In this document: piece after piece, positions 14,477 through 24,513 of the stretch
Layout: every line of letters starts with the position of its first letter
How positions within the stretch are numbered: the first letter of the stretch is position 1
Source of the DNA: Deltaproteobacteria bacterium RIFCSPHIGHO2_01_FULL_43_49
GTDB lineage: Bacteria > UBA10199 > SPLOWO2-01-44-7
Assembly (NCBI GenBank): GCA_001798075.1
Contig: MGRG01000008.1
Span: 410,426 to 474,425, forward strand
Length of the DNA stretch: 64,000 nt
Direction: 5' to 3'
The notes under the pieces: generated by a model
What the model was told of the DNA's origin: nothing
The model's input: only the letters and a program-made list of their open reading frames with translations
The model's database searches: none
Position numbers and translations under genes: made by a program

Positions 14477-17085
14477 ATCCTGTAAATCGCTAACAACCTT
14501 TCCAATTCTCTTTCCAACTTTTTAGCCGCATTGGAATCAGCTTCAAAAAGGTTGAGTGATTTGAAGGCCAAAATCGCATTTTCAAAAATGGTTTGTGAAA
14601 TGGCTTCTGGGTGTTCTATCTCACCTAACATCAACAGATGTTTTCCATGCGCCAGCATCGATTTGGTCAATGCTTTTTGTTCATTGGGAAGCATGGGGCG
14701 CAACAGATAGGTTTGCCAGGCGACATAATAGGCTTCGATATAATTTTTAAGGAGCATACTGAAATCTTGAAGCAGCGGTTTGCCGTCCTCCAATATTTTG
14801 ATGTGTCCGGCAGCATATTCGATCAGTTTTCTTTCCTGAAGATAACAGCAAAGCTTGTCCAAATGTTCGGCAATTGGTCTTCTGGTGCTGAAGCGAAACT
14901 CATAGAGAAAAAGTTGCTGAAAATAGAGATATTCTTCGGAAAGCTTTATCAAGCTAAGCGGTTCTGCTTTTCGAGACAAAAGGAGCCCAGACCATAAGGA
15001 GAGAGAGACAAAGTAATGAATCGAAATATTTTTGAAAAAATCAAGTTCCAGCCGTTTGTCTGTAGGGATTTCATAGAAAGCTTGTTCCAAGCCTTGGTGT
15101 TTTTTAATCAGCCCTGCCGATTCAAATTGATGCATCGCTTCGTAAAAAGCCCCATTTGGATTTTTAAGAAGAGTGTCAGCAAGTTTTACTTGCTTCCATT
15201 GCAAGTAATTTAAAAGCTCCACATAATTGCTTTCCACTTTTTCTAAAGGAATACCTTTCTTGGCGCTCAAGAGAAGACTGCTGGCGGTCAAGCTCTGTGG
15301 AATCACCACGACTTGTCGATTAATGGCATGCGTGATTTTCTGAGAGAGCATCTCAACCAGTTTTGGTTTCTTGATTTCCCAATTGCTTTCAGAAATTTCC
15401 GCGGCGGTCTGTTGCCAAGAAATCGGCTCGTCAAAATGGACATAAATTTTGCCGTATCGCCCCTTTAAAAATTTTCTAAGCTTGAGCAAGTCTCTCGTTT
15501 TTTCTTTTTGTTTCGGTTTTCCTTCGACCTCCGCAAGATATGATTTTTGCTCCATCACACGGTCATAGGTAATGCTGACTGGCATAAATTGAACGTCGGG
15601 GGCGGCTCCTTCTTGCATGGCTTGGGAATACATGGAGAGCATGCCGAGTTTTGGTGTTCGTAGTTTACCGGTGCGCGACCTTCCCCCTTCGATGAAAAAT
15701 TCTTGAAGGTAGCCTTCCTGAATTAAAACTTTTAAATAGGTTTGAAAAACATTTTTATAAACGATGTTGCCGGAAAAAGTGCGTCTTAGAAAAAAAGCGC
15801 CGGAGCGTCGGAAGTAAAATCCCATCGGCCAAAAGGCCATGTTGATACCTGCGGCCACATAGGGGTTTACGATGTCGTTGCTGTAGCAGAGATAGCCCAT
15901 CAACAAATAGTCGAGATGGGAACGATGATTGGGAACAAGAATCGTTGGGCCCTTTTGAAGCGTTCTTTTAAGATTTTTTAATCCTTCCGGATCGACCAGC
16001 ACCCCTTCAAAGAAGGTTTTGAAAAACCAGTTGAGGAAAGCAGCCGCGAACTCCACATAGGAATAGTTTAAATCGGCTACGATTTCTTTGGCGTAGCGTT
16101 GTGCCAAACGTTTGACGGAATGAAGCGGTTTGTTTTTTTCCTTGGCGATTTGGTAGAGTATTTTAGAGAGTTCCGTGTCTTCAAAGATGCGATCCAAAAA
16201 CCAGTGTCTTGCTCGAATCGGCGGTCCGGTGAGGGTCCGTTTCTCGATCTGCAAGGAACCCAATATTTTTTGATAAAGTTTTAGAGGGATGTCACTTTGT
16301 GTTTCACCTAAAAAATCTTGAAGGGGAATCGGTTCTCCAAATTTGACGATGGCCCGCTTTCTGTAATGACGGAAAAACAAAATTAGCTTTCTCAAAGGGC
16401 CAGGGTGTTCTGTTTCTCCAAAGAGGGCTTCAAAAAAAGAGGCCTTTTCCCTTTTGGGTCTTTTGTCCCAAATCAACTGTTGGGGGACTAAAAAAATAGG
16501 CTTTTCAGCCGATTTTTGAGTCTCAAGTAAAACATTAAAGATATCACGCATAGCCATTGATAAGTAAGAAGGGTCAGCAGCATCTAATGAAATCAAGGAA
16601 CTTTTCTCCTCCAGACATAAATTTTTGAGATACCCGCTTAAAAGTGGGTGAGGCAACTCTCCATATTGGGAAAAAAATCGAACGCGGTCGCGATAGCTTT
16701 TTCTAATGAGAGGCAAGGGGAGCCAGTGTCTGGTTTTTAAACAATTGTTAAAATGAGCCAGAGGCAAACCGTGGTTCAAATAAAGAGAATTGAAAACGTT
16801 ATGTTCCAACTGTCCCAAGTTAACGCTTATATAAATGAGAGTTCCCTGGCCGGCTTTTGACTTAACATTTTCCAGATTTGCTTCATCCAGGCGAATAGAG
16901 GGGACTGTTCGGTTGATAATATGTCGATGAAGAAAGTTGCCCTCCTCAAACATGGAGCTGGCGTATAGCTCTGTGAGGATAGAAGTGTTCAACGATCCGG
17001 GCTGGCTATAGCGAAAACGGAAGCGAAAAAGTCTGCAAAGAGAGCTTAAAACCCCCTCTAAACGGGTCGGATTTGCAGTTAGCAT
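14473..17085 (-). CDS. plsB: glycerol-3-phosphate O-acyltransferase PlsB
   Basis: 870 aa, slightly longer than E. coli PlsB (about 807). The acyltransferase core shows block I VPNHRSHLDYLL with the catalytic HX4D at His387/Asp392, block II FFLRRTFSGN, block III FIEGGRSRTGKLRTPKLG (Gly467 onward) and block IV VQFMPVSITYDRVME. It esterifies glycerol-3-phosphate at position 1 using acyl-CoA or acyl-ACP, the first step of phospholipid synthesis, at the inner membrane. The long N- and C-terminal regions are typical of PlsB rather than PlsY/PlsC. It is transcribed alone; miaA diverges from it 66 bp upstream. Confidence 0.93.
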   Translation of the reverse strand: MLTANPTRLEGVLSSLCRLFRFRFRYSQPGSLNTSILTELYASSMFEEGNFLHRHIINRTVPSIRLDEANLENVKSKAGQGTLIYISVNLGQLEHNVFNSLYLNHGLPLAHFNNCLKTRHWLPLPLIRKSYRDRVRFFSQYGELPHPLLSGYLKNLCLEEKSSLISLDAADPSYLSMAMRDIFNVLLETQKSAEKPIFLVPQQLIWDKRPKREKASFFEALFGETEHPGPLRKLILFFRHYRKRAIVKFGEPIPLQDFLGETQSDIPLKLYQKILGSLQIEKRTLTGPPIRARHWFLDRIFEDTELSKILYQIAKEKNKPLHSVKRLAQRYAKEIVADLNYSYVEFAAAFLNWFFKTFFEGVLVDPEGLKNLKRTLQKGPTILVPNHRSHLDYLLMGYLCYSNDIVNPYVAAGINMAFWPMGFYFRRSGAFFLRRTFSGNIVYKNVFQTYLKVLIQEGYLQEFFIEGGRSRTGKLRTPKLGMLSMYSQAMQEGAAPDVQFMPVSITYDRVMEQKSYLAEVEGKPKQKEKTRDLLKLRKFLKGRYGKIYVHFDEPISWQQTAAEISESNWEIKKPKLVEMLSQKITHAINRQVVVIPQSLTASSLLLSAKKGIPLEKVESNYVELLNYLQWKQVKLADTLLKNPNGAFYEAMHQFESAGLIKKHQGLEQAFYEIPTDKRLELDFFKNISIHYFVSLSLWSGLLLSRKAEPLSLIKLSEEYLYFQQLFLYEFRFSTRRPIAEHLDKLCCYLQERKLIEYAAGHIKILEDGKPLLQDFSMLLKNYIEAYYVAWQTYLLRPMLPNEQKALTKSMLAHGKHLLMLGEIEHPEAISQTIFENAILAFKSLNLFEADSNAAKKLERELERLLAIYRI

Positions 17086-17151
17086 AAGATTTATCCTGAG
17101 CTTGTCGAAGGATTGACTTACCCTAATTCTTTGATAGGTTCAAGACTATGT

Positions 17152-18096
17152 ATGGTTCAAAAAGGCTTAAAGCGTATCATCATCATCTGCGGTCCGACGG
17201 GGGTGGGGAAGTCGAAGGTGGCTCTTGCAATTGCGAAGAAGCTGAATGCTGAAATTGTTTCGGCCGATTCGCAACAGGTTTGGAAAGAGTTGGATATTGG
17301 TACTGCAAAACCCTCTCCTCAAGCTCTTCAAGAAGTTCCTCATCATTTGATTGATGTTGCAACACCCGGTGAACATTTTGATGTCTCACGCTATGTGGAG
17401 CTTGCCGATCAAGCGATTGCTGACATTATAAAAAGAGGCAAGTTGCCGTTGGTTGTCGGTGGTGCAGGAATGTACATTCGCGTTTTGCTCTACGGTCTTT
17501 GCGAAGCCCCGCCGCAGGATAAGGAGATTCGCAAACGACTTCTAGAACAAGCAAAAGAAGAGGGGTTGGCAGTTCTGTTTGAAAAATTGAGGACTCTAGA
17601 CCCAGAAACGTCCCGGACTTTACACCCCAATGATACAACACGCATTGTGAGAGCGTTAGAGGTTTATGAGTTAGCCGGAAAACCACTCTCCCAATTTCAA
17701 AAATCACATCGGTTTCAAAAACCTCGTTATGAGGCCAGTCAGATTGGAATTGCTTGTGATCGCAAAATACTCCACCACAAAATCGAGCAGAGAACGGACT
17801 GGATGATCGCCAATGGCTGGACAGAAGAGGTGCGGGAGCTTTTAAAATTTTATTCTTCCGATTGTCAGGCGTTGCGATCGATTGGCTACAAACAGATTGT
17901 TTCTCATCTGAAAGGAGCCATTTCATTAGAAGAGGCTTTGGACGACATCAAAAAACAAACGAGAGCATTTGCCAAACGCCAACTCACCTGGTTTCGCGCA
18001 GACAAGTTGATTCAATGGACTCAACCAGAAAATGCGGTTGATTTTATTTTGCTACAGTCAAGATTTTTCAAACCCCAATGCACTGAAAATCGATAA
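17152..18096 (+). CDS. miaA: tRNA dimethylallyltransferase MiaA
   Basis: 314 aa from the ATG at 17152 (MVQKGLKRIIIICGPTGVGKS). P-loop GPTGVGKS, SADSQQVWKELDIGTAKPS (the conserved substrate-binding DSxQxYxxxDIGTAKP block), VGGAGMYIRVLLYGL, LHPNDTTRIVRALEV and the C-terminal TRAFAKRQLTWFR all match MiaA. It prenylates A37 of tRNAs reading UNN codons. An in-frame TTG at 17113 would extend it without family support. The 3' end overlaps the convergent vapC by 29 nt, and the last 15 or so residues therefore lie in toxin-gene sequence. Confidence 0.95.
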   Translation: MVQKGLKRIIIICGPTGVGKSKVALAIAKKLNAEIVSADSQQVWKELDIGTAKPSPQALQEVPHHLIDVATPGEHFDVSRYVELADQAIADIIKRGKLPLVVGGAGMYIRVLLYGLCEAPPQDKEIRKRLLEQAKEEGLAVLFEKLRTLDPETSRTLHPNDTTRIVRALEVYELAGKPLSQFQKSHRFQKPRYEASQIGIACDRKILHHKIEQRTDWMIANGWTEEVRELLKFYSSDCQALRSIGYKQIVSHLKGAISLEEALDDIKKQTRAFAKRQLTWFRADKLIQWTQPENAVDFILLQSRFFKPQCTENR

Positions 18097-18493
18097 ACTG
18101 GCGGATCAGTCCAAAATCTTTGATGTTTTCTGTGAGGAGTGTCGCACCCAAATTTTTACAGGCCAAAGCGATCAGACAGTCATTGATCAACCTACTTTTT
18201 TTGATCTGTTCAAAGCCATGTTTTTTGCCGATTTGCGACAGGGTGTATCCGCACCAGAACCACTCCTCTTCTGTGGGTGTGACAAGGCGCAGCGCATTTT
18301 TAAAATGCCGCCTCATTTTAAGAATAATTTCTTTTTCTCTTGCGCCTAACGCTCCGGCTAGCAACTCTGCAATAATCACGCTGGTGCAATAAACGGTCGT
18401 TTTTTCTGAGTCGAGAATCGCACCGATGGCGCTTTTGCCCCTAAGAAAATCAATATATACGGAAGTGTCGATAACAATATTACGAAACCTCAT
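18068..18493 (-). CDS. vapC: VapC-type PIN-domain toxin
   Basis: 141 aa PIN domain: Asp9 in NIVIDTSVYIDFLRG, Glu in VIIAELLAGA, Asp in SRLINDCLIALACKNLGATL and a final TENIKDFGLI. The initiating ATG overlaps the vapB stop (ATGA). Likely an RNase with an RNA target not predictable from sequence. Its 3' end runs into miaA, a tight convergent overlap. Confidence 0.9.
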   Translation of the reverse strand: MRFRNIVIDTSVYIDFLRGKSAIGAILDSEKTTVYCTSVIIAELLAGALGAREKEIILKMRRHFKNALRLVTPTEEEWFWCGYTLSQIGKKHGFEQIKKSRLINDCLIALACKNLGATLLTENIKDFGLIRQFIDFQCIGV

Positions 18494-18696
18494 GATTCAA
18501 ATTTGCTCTGGTCCATATTTTTGATGGCTGGAATTTTTCCCTTAAGGCCTTTTAAGAAAGTGTTCAGATGATCATTGGCAACAACCATATCCAGCGCCAC
18601 ATTAACCGCCTCAGTGTCCGTTTTAACACCAAGGATTTTTTTTGCTTTTTTGATCTTGGTTGCATCTAAAATAAACTGTTTTCGAACCTTTGGCAT
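18490..18696 (-). CDS. vapB: VapB-type antitoxin
   Basis: 68 aa from the ATG at 18696 (MPKVRKQFILDATKIKKAK), chosen because AGGAGG lies just upstream; an in-frame upstream codon at 18744 would read through the operator. The layout is a short beta strand, then helices with GVKTDTEAVNVALDMVVAN, a motif common in VapB antitoxins of the DUF2191/VapB_antitoxin type. The C-terminal tail would neutralise VapC. It is coupled to vapC by an ATGA overlap. Confidence 0.85.
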   Translation of the reverse strand: MPKVRKQFILDATKIKKAKKILGVKTDTEAVNVALDMVVANDHLNTFLKGLKGKIPAIKNMDQSKFES

Positions 18697-18705
18697 AAAC
18701 CCTCC

Positions 18706-18737
18706 TATGTGTATAAGACTACATTTATATACACATA
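18706..18737 (-). promoter_or_regulatory. vapBC operator palindrome
   Basis: Perfect 10-bp arms TATGTGTATA (18706-18715) and TATACACATA (18728-18737) with a 12-nt spacer, immediately upstream of the vapB ribosome binding site. This is the expected site for cooperative VapB/VapC binding. Confidence 0.75.
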
Positions 18738-18766
18738 AAGTCAATAAAAAATAAAAATCCAGTTGA

Positions 18767-20095
<1,329 letters not shown>

Positions 20096-20098
20096 TTT

Positions 20099-21286
20099 TT
20101 AGTGACATTCCCCGTTTACACATTGGCCGGAACAAGTCGTGACAGAGAATGTCTGTGTGCCATCAGGCTGACAGTTTAGTTGATACAATTGTTGTCCTTC
20201 ACAATAATCACCACCACCTTGGACCATTGGGTTATTATTAGGATCGGTGTCTATGCAGATATTGGGAGAATCTCTGCAGGCACCGTCCTGGCAAAGTTGA
20301 CCTGCTCCACAAGGTAATTTTTCACTAAATGGAGTTTTATCAGGTTTGCAGAAGTATTCATGGACAAATAGTCCGTCAGCGCTGCAATGATCCGTAGAAG
20401 AAAAGGTTGCCCCACTTCCATTTTTACCACTGACTGTTCCGGCTGTGTTTTTATCAAGCCCATCGGTGTCCGTGCAGCTTATTTCTGGTGGTGAGCCAGG
20501 TTGGCAAGCACCATCTTTGCAAATTTCTCCTGTCGGGCACGCAAGATATTTTACTTTTATTGCTGATGTGCCATCACAATATGCTTCCAAAACATATATA
20601 CCTCTTGGATCACAACCGTCTTTTCCAGTTTGAACACCGCCATTAGCATTTTGCTTTGTCACAGTGCCCGCAACACTTGCGTTGTCTCCTCCATCTGAAT
20701 CCGTACATGTTGGCTCTTGCAGTGTTCCTGATTGACAAGCATGCTCGCCCTGTTTGCAAATGTGTCCTTCTCCACATGGAGTTGAAATAAATTGAGGCAA
20801 ATTATTAGAGTCACAAATTGTCTCAATGACATAGCGTCCATCTGATGAACAAGTATCCCAAGCTCTAAAGGAATTTCCATTGCTACTATATGTTCCACTG
20901 ACAGAGCCGGCTATCGTTGGATCATTTGATTGGTCCGAGTCGGTGCAAGACGGTTGGGGTTGAGTCGTCCCCGAACCTGGAGTAATTTGTGGGAGTTTAG
21001 GTTGAGAGGCAGGCTGGATTGTAAATGTTGTAGTCTTGCATGGGGCACATTTGCCTCCGCAATCAATTCCTGTTTCTCCAAAATCTTTTTTCCCATTTTT
21101 GCAGGTTAAGGGCACGGAGATAGATGGGGTTATGGTCGTGATCGTTGGTTTAACCGTTACTGTTCCCATTGTTGTTGTGCTGGTTTGAGTCTTTGTCGTT
21201 CTCCATTGAGCTGAGAGTAAAGTAGGATGGAGTGCTAGTGGTAAAAGGAGGGATGTCGTCAGGTAAAAGAGGTGTCTCTTGTTCAT
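20099..21286 (-). CDS. secreted Cys-rich protein with four roughly 70-residue repeats
   Basis: 395 aa with a signal peptide (MNKRHLFYLTTSLLLPLALH...LLSA), a Thr-rich stalk, then CKNGKKDFGETGIDCGGKC, a motif common in secreted proteins of deltaproteobacteria. Four repeats follow, each starting C(T/I)D(S/T)D and containing G(S/T)V(S/T)G, a central DxCxxDGxYVxExxC block and a closing PCGxGxxCxxGxC (for example CGEGHICKQGEHAC, CPTGEICKDGACQ, CGAGQLCQDGACR). The fourth is shortened. The Cys pattern implies disulfide-bonded extracellular modules. I do not recognise a specific function. Confidence 0.7.
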   Translation of the reverse strand: MNKRHLFYLTTSLLLPLALHPTLLSAQWRTTKTQTSTTTMGTVTVKPTITTITPSISVPLTCKNGKKDFGETGIDCGGKCAPCKTTTFTIQPASQPKLPQITPGSGTTQPQPSCTDSDQSNDPTIAGSVSGTYSSNGNSFRAWDTCSSDGRYVIETICDSNNLPQFISTPCGEGHICKQGEHACQSGTLQEPTCTDSDGGDNASVAGTVTKQNANGGVQTGKDGCDPRGIYVLEAYCDGTSAIKVKYLACPTGEICKDGACQPGSPPEISCTDTDGLDKNTAGTVSGKNGSGATFSSTDHCSADGLFVHEYFCKPDKTPFSEKLPCGAGQLCQDGACRDSPNICIDTDPNNNPMVQGGGDYCEGQQLYQLNCQPDGTQTFSVTTCSGQCVNGECH

Positions 21287-21416
21287 ATCCCTTGTTGGTG
21301 CAAAAGAGATGCCATAATAATGAGGCAGTAAGTAGTTGAATTTACTAGAAGCTATTTTCTCAAATTCTCGTTTTGATTAAAAAACATGGGTATGTTTTTA
21401 CTTTTACGTCAAAAAT

Positions 21417-21497
21417 ATGACGATCCTTATACGTCCCTTTAAATTCAGGGGTAGCAATTTTCCCCTGATTTGGTTGCGTAAAATAGCTTTGACATAA
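21417..21497 (+). pseudogene. truncated duplicate of the rimI 5' end
   Basis: ATG at 21417 reads MTILIRPF, identical to the first eight residues of RimI encoded at 22750, then diverges and stops after 26 codons. The DNA match to 22741-22773 covers about 33 nt (GTCAAAAATATGACGAT...) with substitutions only at synonymous positions inside the codons. The DUF4143 ATPase gene lies between the two copies. Confidence 0.8.
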
Positions 21498-21521
21498 CCC
21501 ATTTTATGCGTAAAATGGGTT
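21496..21521. promoter_or_regulatory. perfect 11-bp palindrome before the AAA ATPase gene
   Basis: AACCCATTTTA-TGCG-TAAAATGGGTT, ending 3 nt before the ATG at 21525. A further GCGTAAAAT half-site lies just upstream at about 21476. Probably an operator for autoregulation or an RNA stem that covers the translation start. Confidence 0.6.
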
Positions 21522-21524
21522 ACT

Positions 21525-22733
21525 ATGAAACCATTTCACGAACAGTTTCGAACGGTCCAATACTATTGGACAGACCCCCACTGGCTAAGCCACCGCATGT
21601 TATTTCTTTCCGGTCCCAGACAGGTTGGGAAGACAACGTTGGTGACTTCCACATTGTGCACAAAGCAAGAGGCTTACTTTAACTGGGATAGTAGAAAAGT
21701 GCGCATGCTTTATCACAAGGATCCGGAGTTCATCGCCAACACCGATTCGGAATGGATCTGCTTTGATGAAGTACACAAAAGACCGAAATGGAAAGATATT
21801 TTAAAGGGGATCTATGATGTCTACAAAGGCAGATATCATTTTGTCATTACAGGGAGTGCCAAACTTGAAACATTCCGCAGAAGCGGCGATTCTTTGGTGG
21901 GTCGTTATTTTCACACACGATTATTTCCTCTCAATCTTCCCGATTTCGCAAAAACTGATTTTACTCTTCCCAAAAATCCGGAAGAGTTGGCGCGCCAAGC
22001 TGCCGAAGGGAAAGAGATGGGTGAACTGGAAAGTTTATTGCAATTGGGAGGTTTTCCGGAACCTTATTTTTCCAGTTCGGAACAATTCTGGAAACGCTGG
22101 GCTGTCAATCATCTCGACTTGATCATACGAGAGGATTTAAAAGATTTAACAAAAGTTGTGGAAATAGACAAAATCGAGCATCTGCTGGAAATTATAAAAC
22201 CATCGATTGGTCAGACTATTAGCTACAGGCATTTGGGACAGGATTTGGAAACAACACATGGAAGCATTAAGAGATGGCTGGAAATTTTAAACAGACTTCA
22301 GGTTCTGTTTCCCATCGCCCCCTATTTTAAAAAAATCAGACGGGCCTATCGGCAGGAACGAAAATGGTATTATGTTGATTGGCGCATCGCTGAGGAGAAA
22401 CGTTTTGAAAATTATATTGCAGCTTCTTTGTTAAGAGCCGTTACTCTTTATTCGGACCGTTTTGGAGAAGCCATGTCGCTCCACTTTGTGCGTACACACG
22501 ACGGTGCTGAAGTTGATTTTCTACTCTGCCGTGATAATAAACCTTGGTTACTCATAGAGGCGAAAGAAGGGTCTCCAGACATTACTTCCTCAGTCCATCG
22601 CTTTAGCCGCGAATTGAATGTCCCCTGTTTTATTGTGACACGGAAAAAAAACATATTTAAACAAATCAAGGGAAAGGAAGGACAAAAAATCTTCTGTATT
22701 TCATGGGGGAAGTTAGGGCCTTTGCTGCCTTAA
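21525..22733 (+). CDS. AAA+ ATPase with DUF4143 domain
   Basis: 402 aa. N-terminal AAA_14 ATPase: Walker A LSGPRQVGKTTL (about residues 29-40), Walker B WICFDEVHKRPKWKDILKG and sensor FVITGSAKLETFRRSGDSLVGR. The C-terminal DUF4143 domain includes LLQLGGFPEPYF and an endonuclease-like end, HDGAEVDFLLCRDNKPWLLIEAKEG, whose D-x14-ExK spacing resembles a PD-(D/E)xK fold. Such genes are common, mobile and of unknown function; they often behave like accessory or toxin-antitoxin cargo. Here it separates rimI from its original upstream sequence, with a duplicated rimI start on its left side. Confidence 0.85.
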   Translation: MKPFHEQFRTVQYYWTDPHWLSHRMLFLSGPRQVGKTTLVTSTLCTKQEAYFNWDSRKVRMLYHKDPEFIANTDSEWICFDEVHKRPKWKDILKGIYDVYKGRYHFVITGSAKLETFRRSGDSLVGRYFHTRLFPLNLPDFAKTDFTLPKNPEELARQAAEGKEMGELESLLQLGGFPEPYFSSSEQFWKRWAVNHLDLIIREDLKDLTKVVEIDKIEHLLEIIKPSIGQTISYRHLGQDLETTHGSIKRWLEILNRLQVLFPIAPYFKKIRRAYRQERKWYYVDWRIAEEKRFENYIAASLLRAVTLYSDRFGEAMSLHFVRTHDGAEVDFLLCRDNKPWLLIEAKEGSPDITSSVHRFSRELNVPCFIVTRKKNIFKQIKGKEGQKIFCISWGKLGPLLP

Positions 22734-22749
22734 AATATTTGTCAAAAAT

Positions 22750-23196
22750 ATGACGATTCTTATACGGCCTTTTGAGAGTGGCGATCTCGATTCCGTCGTT
22801 CAAATTGAAAATCAAGTTTTCACTACGCCTTGGTCCAAACAATCTTTTCTCGATTGTTCACGGTGGCCGGAGTTTTGGTTTCGGGTGGCAGAGCAAAACA
22901 AGAAGGTCGTTGGTTATTTTGTCGCACAGGTTGTTCCACCAGAGGCAGAGCTTCACAATATTGCCGTGGACCCTGCTTTTCAGAAAAAAGGCGTCGGACG
23001 CCTTTTGTTAAGTCATCTGCTGACGGAAATAAAAAAGGTTGGTGTGAAGGATGTTTTTTTACTGGTTCGCCCCTCCAACATCGCCGCTATTCATTTATAT
23101 CAACAATTTGAGTTTTGTTTATTGGACAAACGCCCTCGTTATTATGAAGATACCAAAGAAGACGCGCTGATATTTTATAAAGCACTTGACACTTAG
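22750..23196 (+). CDS. rimI: ribosomal-protein-alanine N-acetyltransferase RimI
   Basis: 148 aa GNAT fold. MTILIRPFESGDLDSVVQIE, then ELHNIAVDPAFQKKGVGRLLL, the acetyl-CoA-binding V-x5-Q/RxxGxG/A motif, and a C-terminal RPSNIAAIHLYQQFEF block typical of RimI. It acetylates the N-terminal Ala of ribosomal protein S18. The ATG lies 16 nt after the end of the inserted AAA ATPase gene; the first eight codons are present a second time at 21417. Confidence 0.88.
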   Translation: MTILIRPFESGDLDSVVQIENQVFTTPWSKQSFLDCSRWPEFWFRVAEQNKKVVGYFVAQVVPPEAELHNIAVDPAFQKKGVGRLLLSHLLTEIKKVGVKDVFLLVRPSNIAAIHLYQQFEFCLLDKRPRYYEDTKEDALIFYKALDT

Positions 23197-23224
23197 AAAG
23201 CGGCGACTATAGGTGAACACCATT

Positions 23225-23893
23225 ATGGAAACAAATGGCAGACCCAACAAGAATCAAACCTTGAGGGAATCAATTGCCGATGCCCTTCGCAATCAAATCA
23301 TGAAGGGGGCCCTCAAGCCGGGGATTAAAATTTCCGAACCAGGTCTGGCTACAAAATTTGGAATCTCCAGAACCCCCATTCGAGAAGCCTTTCGCCAGCT
23401 TGATTCCGAAGGATTTTTGCAAATCATTCCCAGGCGTGGTGCCAGAGTTGCTCCTTTGTCTGAAAAAGATGTGAGAGAATTTTACGAAATCAAAGCGCTC
23501 TTGGAAGGTCAGGCTGCCAGACTGGCAACGTCCAGACTTTCTGAAAATGAGTTGGGCAGGATGGACTTGATTAACGACCAGATGGAAAAAGCCCATCATC
23601 AGAATCACCACAAACGCGTTTTCCACCTTCACAATGAATTTCACGAAGTTTTTTTAAGGACCTGCGGCAATGACCAACTCTATCAACTCATCAAAACGCT
23701 CGTCTCCAAATTCCAACGCTTCCGCATTTTGCTGACCATTTCGGGAAAGAGCGAAGGTTCCTTCGCTCAACACCGTGAAATCATCCAAGCCTTTCGCAAT
23801 AAAAATGTGGAAGAGGCCAGCCGTCTGGTAGCCCGAAATGCTAGCTTTGGAAAGGAAGTCATTATCCGCGAAATTCTTAGTGAAATGCAATAA
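23225..23893 (+). CDS. GntR-family regulator, FadR/FCD subgroup
   Basis: 222 aa from the ATG at 23225; a GTG at 23213 would add four residues. N-terminal winged helix (ADALRNQIMKGALKPGIKIS, then ISRTPIREAFRQLDSEGFLQ) and C-terminal all-helical FCD ligand domain. The metal-binding His residues appear in LHNEFHEVF and FAQHREII, plus Asp in RMDLINDQMEKAH. Such regulators sense organic acids or fatty acids; the effector is unknown. It follows rimI by 28 nt and may share its transcript. Confidence 0.9.
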   Translation: METNGRPNKNQTLRESIADALRNQIMKGALKPGIKISEPGLATKFGISRTPIREAFRQLDSEGFLQIIPRRGARVAPLSEKDVREFYEIKALLEGQAARLATSRLSENELGRMDLINDQMEKAHHQNHHKRVFHLHNEFHEVFLRTCGNDQLYQLIKTLVSKFQRFRILLTISGKSEGSFAQHREIIQAFRNKNVEEASRLVARNASFGKEVIIREILSEMQ

Positions 23894-23916
23894 GATTTAA
23901 CCTATAATATTCTTGT

Positions 23917-24513
23917 ATGCTGCATACAGCAGTTTTAGTTCTCAATCGGTCTTTTTTTCCGGTTCATGTCACATCGGTCAAGCGCGCCTTTTGTTTGCTC
24001 TATCGCGGCGTTGCCAAAGCGGTGGACGAGCAATACCAAACCTTTGATTTTCAAAGTTGGGCGGAGTTATCGGCTGCTGTTCATGACGAAACGGTTGGTT
24101 TAGTCGATCAGGTTATCCGAGTTCCCCGCGTTATTTTGCTGACGGCCTATGATAGGCTTCCCAAGCGTGAGGTTCGATTTTCACGTCTCAATATTTTGAT
24201 TCGCGATAACTACACCTGCCAATATTGCGGCGAGCGCCTCAAAAGAAGCCAACTTAATTTGGATCATGTCATTCCCCGTTCCGTTGGTGGCAAAACAACG
24301 TGGGAAAATGTTGTCGCAAGTTGCCACGGTTGCAATTGCAGAAAAGGGGGCAGAACGCCTCATGAAGCGGGCCTCAAGTTGGTCAAGCACCCCTACAAAC
24401 CGAGCGCCTTTCCTTTTTCCCTTCTTCTTTCCAGACCAAATATGTACCGCGCCTGGAAACCGTATCTCAACATTGTTGATTTCAGTTACTGGAACGTCGA
24501 ACTGGAACCTTAG
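23917..24513 (+). CDS. HNH endonuclease family protein
   Basis: 198 aa. A 90-residue N-terminal region (VLVLNRSFFPVHVTSVKRAF) typical of a widespread bacterial HNH subfamily precedes the nuclease motif CQYCGERLKRSQLNLDHV, then IPRSVGGKTTWENVVASC and HGCNCRKGGRTP, with two CxxC zinc pairs and the catalytic DH. These conserved single-copy proteins are housekeeping-like and of unknown role, not obviously selfish. It is 24 nt after the GntR gene and overlaps the convergent gene by 4 nt. Confidence 0.85.
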   Translation: MLHTAVLVLNRSFFPVHVTSVKRAFCLLYRGVAKAVDEQYQTFDFQSWAELSAAVHDETVGLVDQVIRVPRVILLTAYDRLPKREVRFSRLNILIRDNYTCQYCGERLKRSQLNLDHVIPRSVGGKTTWENVVASCHGCNCRKGGRTPHEAGLKLVKHPYKPSAFPFSLLLSRPNMYRAWKPYLNIVDFSYWNVELEP

